Source: Campylobacter suis
Lineage (GTDB): Bacteria; Campylobacterota; Campylobacteria; Campylobacterales; Campylobacteraceae
Reading direction: 5' to 3'
Assembly: GCF_905120475.1 (NCBI RefSeq)
Contig: NZ_CAJHOE010000001.1
Coordinates: 1-64,000 of the forward strand
Length of the DNA: 64,000 nt
In this document: piece by piece, positions 51,353-61,594 of the stretch
Layout: every line of letters begins with the position of its first letter
How positions within the stretch are numbered: the stretch's first letter is position 1
Program-made: the position numbers and the translations under genes
The notes under the pieces: model-generated
The model's database searches: none
What the model saw: the letters and a program-made list of their open reading frames with translations, nothing else
What the model was told of the DNA's origin: nothing

Positions 51353-53053
51353 ATGGATTTTAAAGCTTTACTTCAACAAATCGCACAGCTTTATCAAAAG
51401 CTTTCTTTAAAGCAAAAAGCAGTCATTGCTGGTTCTATTGTCGTGGTTGTTGGATTTTTAGTATTTTTAGTATTATTTAGAGGCACAAGAGGCGATAGCT
51501 ACGCTGGATATAGCGTGCTTTTTGAAAACATTAGCCCAAGCGACTCAGCCCTTATTGTAGATCAGTTAAACAAGGATGGTGTGAGTTACAAACTTGCAAA
51601 TGAAGGCACTATACTTGTGCCGACTGCCGATGTATATAAAGAGCGTATCGCTGTTGCAACACTTGGAATTCCAAAAGAGAGCAAAGTTGGCTTTGAAATT
51701 TTTGATACACAAAATTTTGGCACTACAGATGAAGAGCAAAGGGTAAAATACCAGCGTGCGCTTGAGGGAGAGCTGGCGCGCACGATAGAAAGTCTAGCGC
51801 CTATACATAAAGCAACTGTTCGCATTGCAATGCCAAAAGAGACGGTTTTTACGGAAAGACAAGCTCCGCCAACAGCATCTATCGTGGTTGAGTTAAAGCC
51901 AGGCACTAGCTTAAATGCAAAGCAAATTTTTGGTATTAAAAATTTAGTCGCAGCTGCGGTTACGAAGCTAAATATCGAAAATGTAAAGATAGTTAGTAGC
52001 GATGGTATCGCGCTTGGTGAAGATGATGGTGGTTTTGACAGCGAGGTTATAGCTCAGCAAATCCGCTATAAACGCGAGTTTGAAAACAACTATGAGCTAA
52101 AAATCGTAAATGTCTTAACGCCTATTGTTGGTGGTGTGGATCGCGTTGTGGCTAAGGTAAATATAGACTTTGACTTTGATAAAAAAGATAGCCAAAGCGA
52201 AACTTATGATCCAAATAATGTTGTTAGAAGTGAGAGCAATGTTGAAGAAAAACGCCAGGGCAGTGCACCAAATGAGATAGGCGGCGTACCTGGTGCAGTT
52301 AGCAATATAGGTCCAGTTGAAGGACTTGGAGATAATAAGCTTGTAGAGCAATTTAACAAAAGCTCTCAGCAGACAAACTATGAAATTTCAAAGAAAATTA
52401 CTAATGTCAAAGGGCAGTTTGCCACTATTTCAAGAGTTAGTGCGGCTGTTGTTGTTGATGGAAGCTATCAGCCTAAAAAGGATGAAGCTGGAAATCCGAC
52501 TGGTGAGCTTGAGTTTGTTGCTCTAACGCAAGCGCAAAAAACTTCGATAGAAAATTTAATCAAACAAGCTATCGGCTATAACGAAGCCAGGGGAGATGAG
52601 GTTAGCCTTGATAACTTTGAGTTTAAGCGTCCAGATAACTCAACTCCGACTGAGAAGGTAAATGGTATTTTACAAACCTATATAATGCCGTTTATGCCGA
52701 TATTTAAATATATTTTTGCAGGAATTTTACTATTTTTATTCTACAAAAAAGTTATTGTACCATTTATGCAAAAGATGCTTGAAGAGCAAAAAGAAGAGGA
52801 AGATGAGCTCGGTGTTGATCTTGAAGAGCTTGAGGTAGATGATGAAGATAGTTTGGAGAAATTTAAAGCCGCACGCAAGAAGGTTGAAGAGCAGCTTGGT
52901 ATAGGTGGGGACTTTGATGAAGATGAGCTAAAATACGAAGTTTTAATAGAAAAAATGAGGGGTGTCATCCAAGAGCGTGGAGAGGAAATCGCACAGCTTT
53001 TGCAAGATATAGTTAGAAATGATTCGGATTTTAATTTGCGTAAGGATAGCTAA
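51353..53053 (+). CDS. fliF: Flagellar MS-ring protein FliF
   Basis: This 566-residue protein has a TM helix at about 24-45, then ring-building domains (Y-S-V-L-F-E-N-I-S-P-S-D, L-E-G-E-L-A-R-T-I, A-T-V-R-I-A-M-P). A second TM helix (about 440-462) and an acidic cytoplasmic tail that binds FliG follow. It forms the membrane platform of the flagellar basal body and export gate. It opens the fliF-fliG-fliH run, five bases after hisC. Confidence 0.95.
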   Translation: MDFKALLQQIAQLYQKLSLKQKAVIAGSIVVVVGFLVFLVLFRGTRGDSYAGYSVLFENISPSDSALIVDQLNKDGVSYKLANEGTILVPTADVYKERIAVATLGIPKESKVGFEIFDTQNFGTTDEEQRVKYQRALEGELARTIESLAPIHKATVRIAMPKETVFTERQAPPTASIVVELKPGTSLNAKQIFGIKNLVAAAVTKLNIENVKIVSSDGIALGEDDGGFDSEVIAQQIRYKREFENNYELKIVNVLTPIVGGVDRVVAKVNIDFDFDKKDSQSETYDPNNVVRSESNVEEKRQGSAPNEIGGVPGAVSNIGPVEGLGDNKLVEQFNKSSQQTNYEISKKITNVKGQFATISRVSAAVVVDGSYQPKKDEAGNPTGELEFVALTQAQKTSIENLIKQAIGYNEARGDEVSLDNFEFKRPDNSTPTEKVNGILQTYIMPFMPIFKYIFAGILLFLFYKKVIVPFMQKMLEEQKEEEDELGVDLEELEVDDEDSLEKFKAARKKVEEQLGIGGDFDEDELKYEVLIEKMRGVIQERGEEIAQLLQDIVRNDSDFNLRKDS

Positions 53054-53058
53054 TAGCG

Positions 53059-54084
53059 ATGAAACTTAATGATCAACAAAAGGCGGTTTACGAAGAGCTT
53101 TCTATGCCTGAGAAGATAGGAATTTTGCTTATCCAGCTCGGCGAAGAGGCTACAAGCTTACTTTTTTCACATATGGATATTGATATTATTACCGATGTAT
53201 CTGGCTACATAGCTACTGCTAGAAATATCGACAAAGCTGTAGCTGGCGCTATTTTGGAAGAATTTTATGCCCTTATGCAGTCAAATCAGTATGTAAAATC
53301 TGGCTCACTTGAATATGCAAAAGAAATTTTATATAAGACTTTCCCACCAGATGAAGCGCAAAAAATTCTCGATCGCCTTGCAAAAAGTATGGAAAATAAT
53401 AAAAGCTTTGGCTATCTTAACAAGATCAAGCCTCAGCAACTTTCTGACTTTATCGTTAAAGAGCACCCGCAAACTATCGCTCTTATCCTTGCTCATATGG
53501 ACGCAACAAGCGCCGCTGAGACTCTTAGCTATTTGCCTGATGATCTTAGAAGTGATGTCGTGGTTAGGATGGCAAATCTTGGCGATATAAGTCCATCAGT
53601 TATTAAACGCGTTTCAACCGTTCTTGAGACTAAGCTTGAAAGTCTTACATCTTATAAAGTTGAGGTCGGTGGACCTAGGGCTGTTGCCGAGATGCTTAAT
53701 AGACTCGGACAAAAAGCTAGCAAGACAACTATCGAATATATCGAAAAAACGGATGAAAAACTGGCTACAACGATTAAAGAGCTTATGTTTACATTTGAGG
53801 ATATTAACACACTTAATGCTACCGCGATAAGAGAAATTTTAAAAAATATTGATAAAAAAGACCTTATGGTCGCACTCAAGGGCTCTGGAGATGAGCTTAA
53901 GCAAAAATTCCTTGGCAATATGTCTCAGCGTGCAGCAGATGCTTTTGTCGAGGAGATGGGATTTTTAGGAGCAGTGCGTGTTAAGGATGTTGAGGAGGCT
54001 CAACGCCGTATAGTTGAAGCAGTGCAAGCTCTAGCAGAGCAAGGCGTCTTCCAAGTTGGCGAAGCAGATGAGATGATAGAATGA
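53059..54084 (+). CDS. fliG: Flagellar motor switch protein FliG
   Basis: This 341-residue protein has FliG N, middle and C domains: K-I-G-I-L-L-I-Q-L-G-E near 19-29, E-H-P-Q-T-I-A-L-I-L-A-H (the EHPQT motif) near 134-145, and a charged C-terminal torque helix region (D-K-K-D-L-M-V-A-L-K-G). It couples the stator to the rotor and sets the rotation direction. Its ATG follows the fliF stop by five bases. Confidence 0.96.
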   Translation: MKLNDQQKAVYEELSMPEKIGILLIQLGEEATSLLFSHMDIDIITDVSGYIATARNIDKAVAGAILEEFYALMQSNQYVKSGSLEYAKEILYKTFPPDEAQKILDRLAKSMENNKSFGYLNKIKPQQLSDFIVKEHPQTIALILAHMDATSAAETLSYLPDDLRSDVVVRMANLGDISPSVIKRVSTVLETKLESLTSYKVEVGGPRAVAEMLNRLGQKASKTTIEYIEKTDEKLATTIKELMFTFEDINTLNATAIREILKNIDKKDLMVALKGSGDELKQKFLGNMSQRAADAFVEEMGFLGAVRVKDVEEAQRRIVEAVQALAEQGVFQVGEADEMIE

Positions 54085-54890
54085 AAAGTAGCGTCATAAC
54101 AAACGAAGAAACAGCCGGACATTTTGTAGAAAACTATCGCTTTAAGGTTTTACTTTCAAGCGAAGGCAAGGGCGATGCTGAAACCATGCGTGTTTATGAA
54201 CAAAATTTAGAAAATGAAAAGGCAAATCAAAGTTCGCCAGAAATTTTGCCAAACGACACCCAAGATGTAGCCCAGCCACAGGTGGTTCAGGCTGGATTTG
54301 ACTCTGGTTTTGTTGAAGAACTTCTTAAAAAAACGGATGAGCTTAGCGGTAACATTATTAAACTTCAGATGCAAATTGAAAATCAAGAGGCTGAGTTTAA
54401 CAGACGCCTTGAAGCAGAAGTAACAAGGGCTAAAGAGGATGGTATCGCGCAAGGTATAGCACAAGAAAGCGAGCGTTTTAATGCCGAACTAGCGGCACTT
54501 AATGAGCGTTTTGGCTCATCTGTTAGTAAACTTACAAATTTTTATAACACCTTTGAAGAGTTTCTTAAAAAAACTGAAGATGAACTTGGTGCCACAGCTG
54601 TAAATGTAGCCGCTCAAGTTATCGCAAAAGAGGTTAGCACTGGCTCGTCAAATATTGCTTTTGCACTTGCAAAGTCGCTTATGAGCGAGCTAAAAGAGGC
54701 AAAAAATATCACTCTAAGAGTAAACCCGGCTGATGCAAATTTCCTAAAAGAGCAGTTTGAACAAAACGCCCATGTAAATATCGAGGCAGATGATGCTATT
54801 AGTAAGGGCGGTGTGGTTATCATAAGTGAGGCGGGAAATATCGATGGCTCGCTTGAAACTAGACTTGAAAAATTAAAGAGTTTGATTTGA
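54081..54890 (+). CDS. fliH: Flagellar export ATPase regulator FliH
   Basis: This 269-residue protein has a variable N-terminus, a Gln/Glu-rich coiled coil (about 80-160, with A-x-x-x-G-type packing residues) and the conserved C-terminal domain (A-A-Q-V-I-A-K-E-V, L-R-V-N-P-A-D, I-E-A-D-D-A-I-S-K-G-G). It dimerises, binds FliI and regulates the export ATPase. It overlaps fliG by four bases and dxs by four. Confidence 0.9.
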   Translation: MKSSVITNEETAGHFVENYRFKVLLSSEGKGDAETMRVYEQNLENEKANQSSPEILPNDTQDVAQPQVVQAGFDSGFVEELLKKTDELSGNIIKLQMQIENQEAEFNRRLEAEVTRAKEDGIAQGIAQESERFNAELAALNERFGSSVSKLTNFYNTFEEFLKKTEDELGATAVNVAAQVIAKEVSTGSSNIAFALAKSLMSELKEAKNITLRVNPADANFLKEQFEQNAHVNIEADDAISKGGVVIISEAGNIDGSLETRLEKLKSLI

Positions 54891-56704
54891 TAGATGTAAA
54901 AAATTTAAACCAAGAAGAGCTAAAAGAGCTTTGTGTAAAGTTGCGTGAGAGAATTTTAGAAGTTGTGAGTCAAAATGGCGGGCACCTTAGTTCAAATATC
55001 GGTGCAGTCGAGCTGATTGTGGCTATGCACTATGTGTTTGATGTTAAAAAAGATCCGTTTATTTTTGATGTTAGTCATCAAAGTTATGCGCATAAGCTAC
55101 TGACTGATCGATGGGATGAGTTTGAAAGTTTGCGTAAATTTGGGGGTCTTAGTGGGTTTAGTAAGCCAAAAGAGAGTGATTTTGACTACTTTATAGCAGG
55201 ACATAGCTCGACCTCTATATCACTTGCGGTAGGTGCTGCAAAGGCTATAAGCTTAAAAGGCGAAAACCGCTTACCAATAGCATTTATAGGCGATGGCTCT
55301 ATGAGTGCTGGCATGGTTTATGAGGCGCTAAATGAGCTTGGAGATCGCAAATATCCATGTGTTATCATCTTAAATGATAATGAGATGAGTATAAGTAAGC
55401 CAATAGGTGCTATTAGCAAGTACCTTAGTCACATAATGGCTGGCGAGGCTTATCAAAAATTTAAAAGCGGCGTAGAAAAGCTTCTTTCTTATATGCCAGA
55501 GTCGGCCTCTTATATGGCGCGCAGAGCCGAAGAGAGCATACGACTTATAACGCCTGGCATTTTTTTTGAAGAGCTTGGACTTGAGTATATAGGTCCTGTT
55601 GATGGGCATAATCTTGAAGAACTTATCTCTACCTTTAACACAGCAAAAGCTATGAAAAAACCAGTCATTGTGCATGCACAAACCTTAAAAGGCAAGGGGT
55701 ATGAAAAGGCTGAGGGACATCTTGCAAACTGGCATGGTGTAGGGCCTTTTGATGTTGTTACGGGCGAAGTTATAAAAAAAGCAGACAGAAAGTCAGCCAC
55801 ACAAGTTTTTGGAGAACATCTCTTAAAGATGGCAGCAGAGCATAGTGATATCGTGGGCGTCACTGCTGCGATGCCAACTGGCACTGGAATGGATATGCTA
55901 ATAGAGAAATTTCCAGAGCGTTTTTGGGATGTTGCTATAGCTGAGCAGCACGCTGTAACTTCTATGGCTGCTATGGCAAAAGAGAACTTTAAGCCCTTTG
56001 TGGTGATATATTCAACATTTATGCAAAGAGCCTTTGATCAAGTCATACATGATGCCTGTATATTAAATTTAGATATAACATTTGCGATGGATAGGGCTGG
56101 CATAGTTGGCGAGGATGGAGAAACTCATCAAGGGGCATTTGATGTTAGCTATTTTAACCTCATTCCAAATGTCACTATCCTAGCGCCGCGCTGTGCTCAA
56201 TGCCTTAGAAATTGTATGGAATTTGCCTACTCAAGCAAGGGTGTAAAGGCTCTTCGCTATCCTCGTGGTGCATTTTTACTAAGCGATGAATTTGCGCCAA
56301 ATTTGCCAGCCTTGGGCAAGGGCGAGTGGTTAGTAAAAAATGATAGTGATGTGGCATTTATTGGTTATGGAAATGGTGTTGGTAAGGCATATAAGGTTAT
56401 GCAAAATACCCAAATGAGCGTAAATTTGATCGATCTTATCTTTGTTAAGCCGCTTGATGAAAATTTGCTTTTAGAACTTGCTAAGAGCTGTAAAAAATGG
56501 TTTATTTTTAGCGATAGTGCAAAAAGGGGCGGAGTTGGTGAAATTTTGGCTGGATTTTTGCAAGAGCATAAAATTTATGATGTAGCTATAAGCAGTTTTG
56601 AGTACTCTGATGAGTTTATAACACATGGCGCAACATCGCTTGTGGAGGATAGTTTGGGACTTAGTGTGGAGCAAATTTCTAAAAAGTTATTAAATGATAA
56701 ATAA
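54887..56704 (+). CDS. dxs: 1-deoxy-D-xylulose-5-phosphate synthase
   Basis: This 605-residue thiamine-diphosphate enzyme has G-H-L-S-S-N-I-G-A-V-E-L near 36-47, D-V-S-H-Q-S-Y-A-H-K, the cofactor motif G-D-G-S-M-S-A-G-M near 147-155 with I-L-N-D-N-E-M-S-I, and the later A-E-Q-H-A-V-T and D-R-A-G-I-V-G-E-D-G-E-T-H-Q-G blocks. It starts the MEP isoprenoid pathway from pyruvate and glyceraldehyde-3-phosphate. The TTG start lies inside the fliH stop; fliH-dxs-perR order is as in C. jejuni. Confidence 0.95.
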   Translation: MIDVKNLNQEELKELCVKLRERILEVVSQNGGHLSSNIGAVELIVAMHYVFDVKKDPFIFDVSHQSYAHKLLTDRWDEFESLRKFGGLSGFSKPKESDFDYFIAGHSSTSISLAVGAAKAISLKGENRLPIAFIGDGSMSAGMVYEALNELGDRKYPCVIILNDNEMSISKPIGAISKYLSHIMAGEAYQKFKSGVEKLLSYMPESASYMARRAEESIRLITPGIFFEELGLEYIGPVDGHNLEELISTFNTAKAMKKPVIVHAQTLKGKGYEKAEGHLANWHGVGPFDVVTGEVIKKADRKSATQVFGEHLLKMAAEHSDIVGVTAAMPTGTGMDMLIEKFPERFWDVAIAEQHAVTSMAAMAKENFKPFVVIYSTFMQRAFDQVIHDACILNLDITFAMDRAGIVGEDGETHQGAFDVSYFNLIPNVTILAPRCAQCLRNCMEFAYSSKGVKALRYPRGAFLLSDEFAPNLPALGKGEWLVKNDSDVAFIGYGNGVGKAYKVMQNTQMSVNLIDLIFVKPLDENLLLELAKSCKKWFIFSDSAKRGGVGEILAGFLQEHKIYDVAISSFEYSDEFITHGATSLVEDSLGLSVEQISKKLLNDK

Positions 56705-56766
56705 TATTAATTAATAATACCTTAAGTAAAAATTTGTTATATTCTTGCAAAAATCAAAGGATTGTC

Positions 56767-57177
56767 ATGCAACATGTTTCACTTTTAAAGCAGTTTAATC
56801 TCAAAGTTACGCCTCAAAGACTCAGTGTTCTTAAGGTGCTTGATAAACATATGCACCCAACTATTGATGAGCTTTACGAAGAGATAAAGGCTGAAAACCC
56901 ATCTATCTCGCTGGCAACAGTTTATAAAAATTTAAATACCTTAAAAGATGAAGGCTTGGTTGTTGAGGTAAATGTTGTAAACCAAAAATCAAGATATGAC
57001 ATATACGAACATCCGCATATACATGTTGTCTGCCAAGGATGTGGGCATGTTGAAGATGTCATGCATGCTGAGGCGGGGCTTGATGCCTATCAGGAAGGTC
57101 TTGAGAGAAAACTTGGCAATGTTATTGATAACCTAAGCGTGGTTGCTACTGTTAAAAACTGCAAACATTGTCGTTAA
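56767..57177 (+). CDS. perR: Fur-family peroxide stress regulator PerR
   Basis: This 136-residue Fur-type repressor has a winged helix at the N-terminus (L-K-V-T-P-Q-R-L-S-V-L, P-S-I-S-L-A-T-V-Y-K-N-L). Metal-binding histidines follow (H-P-H-I-H-V-V), then structural zinc C-x-x-C pairs (C-Q-G-C and C-K-H-C). PerR uses iron to sense peroxide and controls katA, ahpC and itself in C. jejuni. The location after dxs supports PerR over Fur. I chose the ATG at 56767 with aaagga upstream; 11 more in-frame codons lie before it. Confidence 0.88.
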   Translation: MQHVSLLKQFNLKVTPQRLSVLKVLDKHMHPTIDELYEEIKAENPSISLATVYKNLNTLKDEGLVVEVNVVNQKSRYDIYEHPHIHVVCQGCGHVEDVMHAEAGLDAYQEGLERKLGNVIDNLSVVATVKNCKHCR

Positions 57178-57236
57178 AGTAAAACGCACATTAAGCCATA
57201 ACCTGATAAAATATTATAAAATTTCAGGGAGGCTTG

Positions 57237-58589
57237 ATGAGCTTGGATATAAAACGCAAATTTCTACTCAAAGATGGCGCTCTGCTGGAGCTTTTAAACT
57301 CTTGGGGAGTTGTTTTTAAAAGCTTAAAGTACTCATATTTTTACACAAATTCTGTCAAATTTATAAAAACTGATGATAAGTTTTTTTGCCAAAGAGATAG
57401 CGACTTGTTGCCTATTAGGCAAGATGAGTTTATGGCTGCAAAAAACGACTCATCTAGCATAATTTCAAAACAAATTTATAGCTTTAAACTAAATGGAAAT
57501 TTATGTAACATTGAAGTTTTTCAAGGCGAACTTAGTGGGCTTTATATTTTAGAGATAGCTTTTAATGACGAGCTTTACGGTGTATTTTTCAAGCCACCAA
57601 AATTTTTAACGAATTTTATAGTTCGTGAAGTTACACTTGAAAGAGAATTTAACGAGCAAAACTTAACTCCACTTTCTATATTTGAAAATTTTGACTTTGC
57701 TGAAGCATTGAGAGTTTTTAAAACTTTTATGATAGCCCCAAATTTTCCTAGAAATTTACGGACAAAAGATGCAGTTTGCTCACTTTTATATTGTTACTTG
57801 ATGGAAATTTTAACCTTAAAAGAGGATCTTAAAAACGAGTTTAACGAGCAAAAATTTCTTACTTTATATGAGAAAATATCTCTAACAAAGATAACTTTTG
57901 AGCTATTTTTTGATATTTTTGATGAGAAAACATCTGAGTTTTTTTTAGCAAATTTTACCAAACTTCTTAACTCATGCCAAAAAAGTATCAAAATTTTAAA
58001 AGCACTTTTGTTTTTAGATCAGCTTAAAAATGCTGCTTGGCTTGAATTTTTTCTTGAAAATGCCTTTGAGATTGAGATAAAAAATGCTAAAAAGGCCATT
58101 GAAAATGAGAATTTTTTAAAAGATTGGGAAATTTTTCTAAGCGATACGAGTGATTTTTTTGTTGCAAAAAATTATGATGAAATCCTTAAAATATCTCTTG
58201 CAAAAAGAGCAAGATCTTATGCTATAAGCTCGGCGAAATTCGCAAAAGGCATAGGTGAACAAAGCGAAAATGATGAGTTTTTTACTCTACTTAGCAAGCT
58301 TGAAAGGGTGGAAATTTTATTTCAAGGATTTCGTGGTACCACTTTTAGTGGACAAATTTTAGAGCGTGCAAACAAGCTTATAAAAAGACTAAAAGAGCTA
58401 AAAGAGCTTGATAATATCCTAACCCTAGTGCAAAAACTACCGCAAGATGAGCAAGCTGATGAGCAGTGCGTAAGAATTTATGCTAAAATTTATAAAATTC
58501 GCACAAAGACTTTAAAGAGCGTTAAAAAGTTTATTAAAGCGGTGTTGCAAGGCTCAAAAGAGCTTAAAAATCACTATAAAAAGGCATAA
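57237..58589 (+). CDS. CYTH-CHAD-like protein, degenerate
   Basis: This 450-residue cytoplasmic protein has an N-terminal region that resembles a CYTH triphosphate tunnel domain: I-K-R-K-F stands where E-x-E-x-K is expected, and R-E-V-T-L-E-R-E-F-N-E-Q-N-L stands where V-T-x-D-x-R-Y-S-N-x-x-L closes such domains. The second half is all helical, with charged residues but few histidines, and could be a CHAD (polyphosphate-binding) domain. The key acidic catalytic residues are changed, so enzyme activity is doubtful. A ggagg site precedes the ATG at 57237; a TTG lies one codon upstream. Confidence 0.55.
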   Translation: MSLDIKRKFLLKDGALLELLNSWGVVFKSLKYSYFYTNSVKFIKTDDKFFCQRDSDLLPIRQDEFMAAKNDSSSIISKQIYSFKLNGNLCNIEVFQGELSGLYILEIAFNDELYGVFFKPPKFLTNFIVREVTLEREFNEQNLTPLSIFENFDFAEALRVFKTFMIAPNFPRNLRTKDAVCSLLYCYLMEILTLKEDLKNEFNEQKFLTLYEKISLTKITFELFFDIFDEKTSEFFLANFTKLLNSCQKSIKILKALLFLDQLKNAAWLEFFLENAFEIEIKNAKKAIENENFLKDWEIFLSDTSDFFVAKNYDEILKISLAKRARSYAISSAKFAKGIGEQSENDEFFTLLSKLERVEILFQGFRGTTFSGQILERANKLIKRLKELKELDNILTLVQKLPQDEQADEQCVRIYAKIYKIRTKTLKSVKKFIKAVLQGSKELKNHYKKA

Positions 58590-58592
58590 AAT

Positions 58593-59306
58593 ATGGAAAA
58601 ACAAGAAAAAATAGTCGAAATGTTTAATGATATCGCCCCTACATATGATGTGGCAAATCGCGTTTTAAGCATGGGCGTAGATGTGAGCTGGCGTAAATTT
58701 GCGTGTAGATATATGCTAAATAAATATCGCGCACAAAGCATTAGTATCATAGATGTGGCATGCGGGACTGGCGATATGATGGGGCTTTGGAGCAAGATAG
58801 CGCGAGAGTATGGCGTGCATGTAGCTAAACTCACTGGCATAGATCCATCAAGTGGCATGCTTGATGTTGCGCGCTCAAAATTTCCTAACTTTGAGTTTAT
58901 CCAAGCTTTTGCGGACAAGACAACTTTAACAAACGAAAGTGCTGAAATTTTAAGCATAAGTTATGGCATACGCAATGTCGTAGCCCGCAAAGAGGCATTG
59001 GCTGAGTTTAACAGAGTGCTAAAAATGGGCGGATATGTTGTGGTTTTAGAATTTACTAAACGCAACAAAAGTGGCTTTGTGACGGCTTTACGAGACTTTT
59101 ATCTGACAAAAATTTTACCGTTTATAGGTGGGTTTATTAGCAAAAATAAAGAGGCATATGAATATTTACCAAGTTCGATTGAAAGCTTTTTAGATGCAAA
59201 AACTTTTTGTGACGAGCTTTATGAGGCTGGGTTTGAAGTTGAAGTTTGCAGGGGATTTAGTATGGATATTTCAACACTTTTTATCGCTAAAAAGGTGCGT
59301 TCTTGA
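58593..59306 (+). CDS. ubiE: Demethylmenaquinone/ubiquinone methyltransferase-like UbiE/MenG
   Basis: This 237-residue class I SAM methyltransferase has M-F-N-D-I-A-P-T-Y-D near 11-20, D-V-A-C-G-T-G-D-M near 52-60, G-I-D-P-S-S-G-M-L and I-S-Y-G-I-R-N-V, the UbiE family signatures. In campylobacters, which use menaquinone and methylmenaquinone, it performs the last C-methylation. It starts three bases after the CYTH-CHAD-like gene. Confidence 0.9.
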   Translation: MEKQEKIVEMFNDIAPTYDVANRVLSMGVDVSWRKFACRYMLNKYRAQSISIIDVACGTGDMMGLWSKIAREYGVHVAKLTGIDPSSGMLDVARSKFPNFEFIQAFADKTTLTNESAEILSISYGIRNVVARKEALAEFNRVLKMGGYVVVLEFTKRNKSGFVTALRDFYLTKILPFIGGFISKNKEAYEYLPSSIESFLDAKTFCDELYEAGFEVEVCRGFSMDISTLFIAKKVRS

Positions 59307-59340
59307 GTTTGTTTGATATAAAAAATTTAAAAGGGTTAAA

Positions 59341-60507
59341 ATGCTAAGCGTTAGCGAACTAAATGAGCAAGCAAAGACCTTGCTAGAGACTCATTTTAGC
59401 TATGTTGAGGTGCGCGGAGAAATTTCACGCCTTACAAAACACGGCTCTGGACACTGGTATTTTAGTCTCAAAGACGAAAACGCAAGTATCTCTTGTGCGA
59501 TGTTTAAGGGGGCAAACTCAAAGCTTAAATTTGCAGTTGAAGATGGCATGAGCGTGGTTTTAGGAGGTAAAATTTCACTTTATGCACCAAGTGGAAGCTA
59601 TCAGTTTATAGCTAGTACGCTTTTAGTTGATGGAGAGGGGGCTCTTGAGACTGCTTTTAAACAGCTAAAAGAAAAGCTCGAATTAGAGGGGCTTTTTAGT
59701 GCCATGCATAAAAAACCTCTACCATATATCCCAGGACGCATTGCACTTGTTACAAGCGCTACTTCTGCTGCTTTGCAAGATATGCTTCGTATCACTGCTG
59801 CTAGGTGGCAGATGGCACAAATTTTTATTTTTGATGCTCTTACACAAGGTCAAGCTGCGCCAGCTTCACTTATAAATGCTCTTAAAAAAGCTGATAGATA
59901 CGGTGTAGATGTTATCGTGCTTGCTCGTGGTGGTGGCAGTCGAGAGGATTTGTGGTGTTTTAATGACGAGGGGCTTGCTAGGGAAATTTTTACCACAAAA
60001 ACCCCAGTAGTAAGTGCGATAGGACATGAGATAGACTATGTTATAAGCGACTTTGTAGCTGACTTTCGTGCACCAACGCCAAGTGCCGCGATGGCTGAGC
60101 TTTTGCCTGATGAGAGTAGCTTTATGCAGTATCTTGATGAGCTTGATGATAAACTGGAAAATACCTTAAATTCGCGTTTTGCATTACTTGAAAACAAGCT
60201 AGTTTTACTAACTGCAAAGCTTTCACCAAATGCCTTAAAAGCAAAGATAGAACATAAAATTTCACTTTGTTTACGCCTTAGTGAGCGACTTGACAATGCT
60301 CTTAATATTAAATTTCTAGCCCTTGAAAATAATATCAAAACGCTACATGCGCTTTTTGAAGCAAGAAGTGGGTTTTATGAGATAACAAAAAATATGGTAC
60401 AGGTACGCATAAATGGGCAAAATGCAGATTTAATGAGCCTAGAAAACGGCACGCAAATAACCCTAGTGTCACAAAATGGCAGCAGAGAAGCGACGATAAC
60501 TAACTAA
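59341..60507 (+). CDS. xseA: Exodeoxyribonuclease VII large subunit
   Basis: This 388-residue protein has an N-terminal OB-fold ([24 protein letters not shown] near 22-45), a catalytic core with [22 protein letters not shown] and [16 protein letters not shown], and a C-terminal coiled coil. It degrades single-stranded DNA with XseB. It is shorter than E. coli XseA but normal for campylobacters. serC follows after ten bases with aaaggag. Confidence 0.93.
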   Translation: MLSVSELNEQAKTLLETHFSYVEVRGEISRLTKHGSGHWYFSLKDENASISCAMFKGANSKLKFAVEDGMSVVLGGKISLYAPSGSYQFIASTLLVDGEGALETAFKQLKEKLELEGLFSAMHKKPLPYIPGRIALVTSATSAALQDMLRITAARWQMAQIFIFDALTQGQAAPASLINALKKADRYGVDVIVLARGGGSREDLWCFNDEGLAREIFTTKTPVVSAIGHEIDYVISDFVADFRAPTPSAAMAELLPDESSFMQYLDELDDKLENTLNSRFALLENKLVLLTAKLSPNALKAKIEHKISLCLRLSERLDNALNIKFLALENNIKTLHALFEARSGFYEITKNMVQVRINGQNADLMSLENGTQITLVSQNGSREATITN

Positions 60508-60517
60508 AGGAGCGATG

Positions 60518-61594
60518 ATGAGAAAGATAAATTTTAGCGCGGGACCAACTGGCTTGCCACTTAGTGTTTTAGAGCAAGCCAAAGCCGAATTTACCGACTT
60601 TCACGGAGAGGGCGCGTCTATTATGGAGGTTAGCCATAGGGGCAAGACTTACGAGGAAGTGCATTTTGGTGCGATGTCCAAGATACGCGAGCTTTATGGT
60701 ATCGGCGATGAATATGAAGTTTTATTTTTGCAAGGTGGGGCACATTTGCAGTTTGCGATGATACCTTTTAACCTTTATAAAGGCGGTATCGCAGAGTATG
60801 CAAATACAGGGGTTTGGACGAGTAAAGCCATAAAAGAAGCCAGACTTATGGGCGTAAATGTAAGTGTTGTTGCAAGTAGTGAAAGTGAGAAATTTAACCA
60901 CATTCCAGAGGTAAATTTTAGCAACAATGCTGATTATGCCTATATCTGCACAAATAACACAATATACGGTACTCAGTATAAAACCCTGCCGCACTCATTT
61001 GCACCACTTGTCATTGATGCTAGTAGCGATTTTTTTTCTGAACCACTTGATTTTAGCGACATCGGACTACTTTATGGCGGAGCTCAAAAAAATGCAGGGC
61101 CTAGTGGCGTGAGTATTATCATTATACGAAAAGATTTAATAGAGCGAGTTTGGCGTAATGATGTGCCGACATTTTTACGATACAAAACTCATGCCGACGC
61201 AAAGTCGCTTTACAACACACCGCCAACATTTGCCATTTATCTACTAAATTTAACTATGCAGTGGCTTATCGATCAAGGTGGTTTGTCTGCTATTAAAGAG
61301 CGAAATTTAGCCAAGGCAAAGACGATTTATGATGTGATAGATAACTCAAATGGCTTTTATATAGGACACGCGCAAAAAGCACACCGCTCTGTGATGAATA
61401 TTAGCTACAACATAGCTAGTGGCGAGGCTTTGGAGGCTAAATTTGTAGCAGACGCCTTGGCCCATAATATGCTTGGACTTAGGGGACATAGACTAGTTGG
61501 TGGCATAAGAGCGTCGATATATAACGCGGTAAGTCAAAACGATGTGGAAGTTTTAGCTGATTTTATGAAAGAATTTGCACGCAAAAATGGGTGA
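60518..61594 (+). CDS. serC: Phosphoserine aminotransferase
   Basis: This 358-residue fold-type I enzyme has N-F-S-A-G-P-T near 4-10, E-V-S-H-R-G-K near 36-42 and the PLP lysine in [12 protein letters not shown] near 190-201. It converts 3-phosphohydroxypyruvate to phosphoserine (serine synthesis) and can act in pyridoxine synthesis. Tandem ATGs at 60515 and 60518; the second is five bases from aaggag and is preferred. It overlaps the methyltransferase gene by eight bases. Confidence 0.94.
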   Translation: MRKINFSAGPTGLPLSVLEQAKAEFTDFHGEGASIMEVSHRGKTYEEVHFGAMSKIRELYGIGDEYEVLFLQGGAHLQFAMIPFNLYKGGIAEYANTGVWTSKAIKEARLMGVNVSVVASSESEKFNHIPEVNFSNNADYAYICTNNTIYGTQYKTLPHSFAPLVIDASSDFFSEPLDFSDIGLLYGGAQKNAGPSGVSIIIIRKDLIERVWRNDVPTFLRYKTHADAKSLYNTPPTFAIYLLNLTMQWLIDQGGLSAIKERNLAKAKTIYDVIDNSNGFYIGHAQKAHRSVMNISYNIASGEALEAKFVADALAHNMLGLRGHRLVGGIRASIYNAVSQNDVEVLADFMKEFARKNG

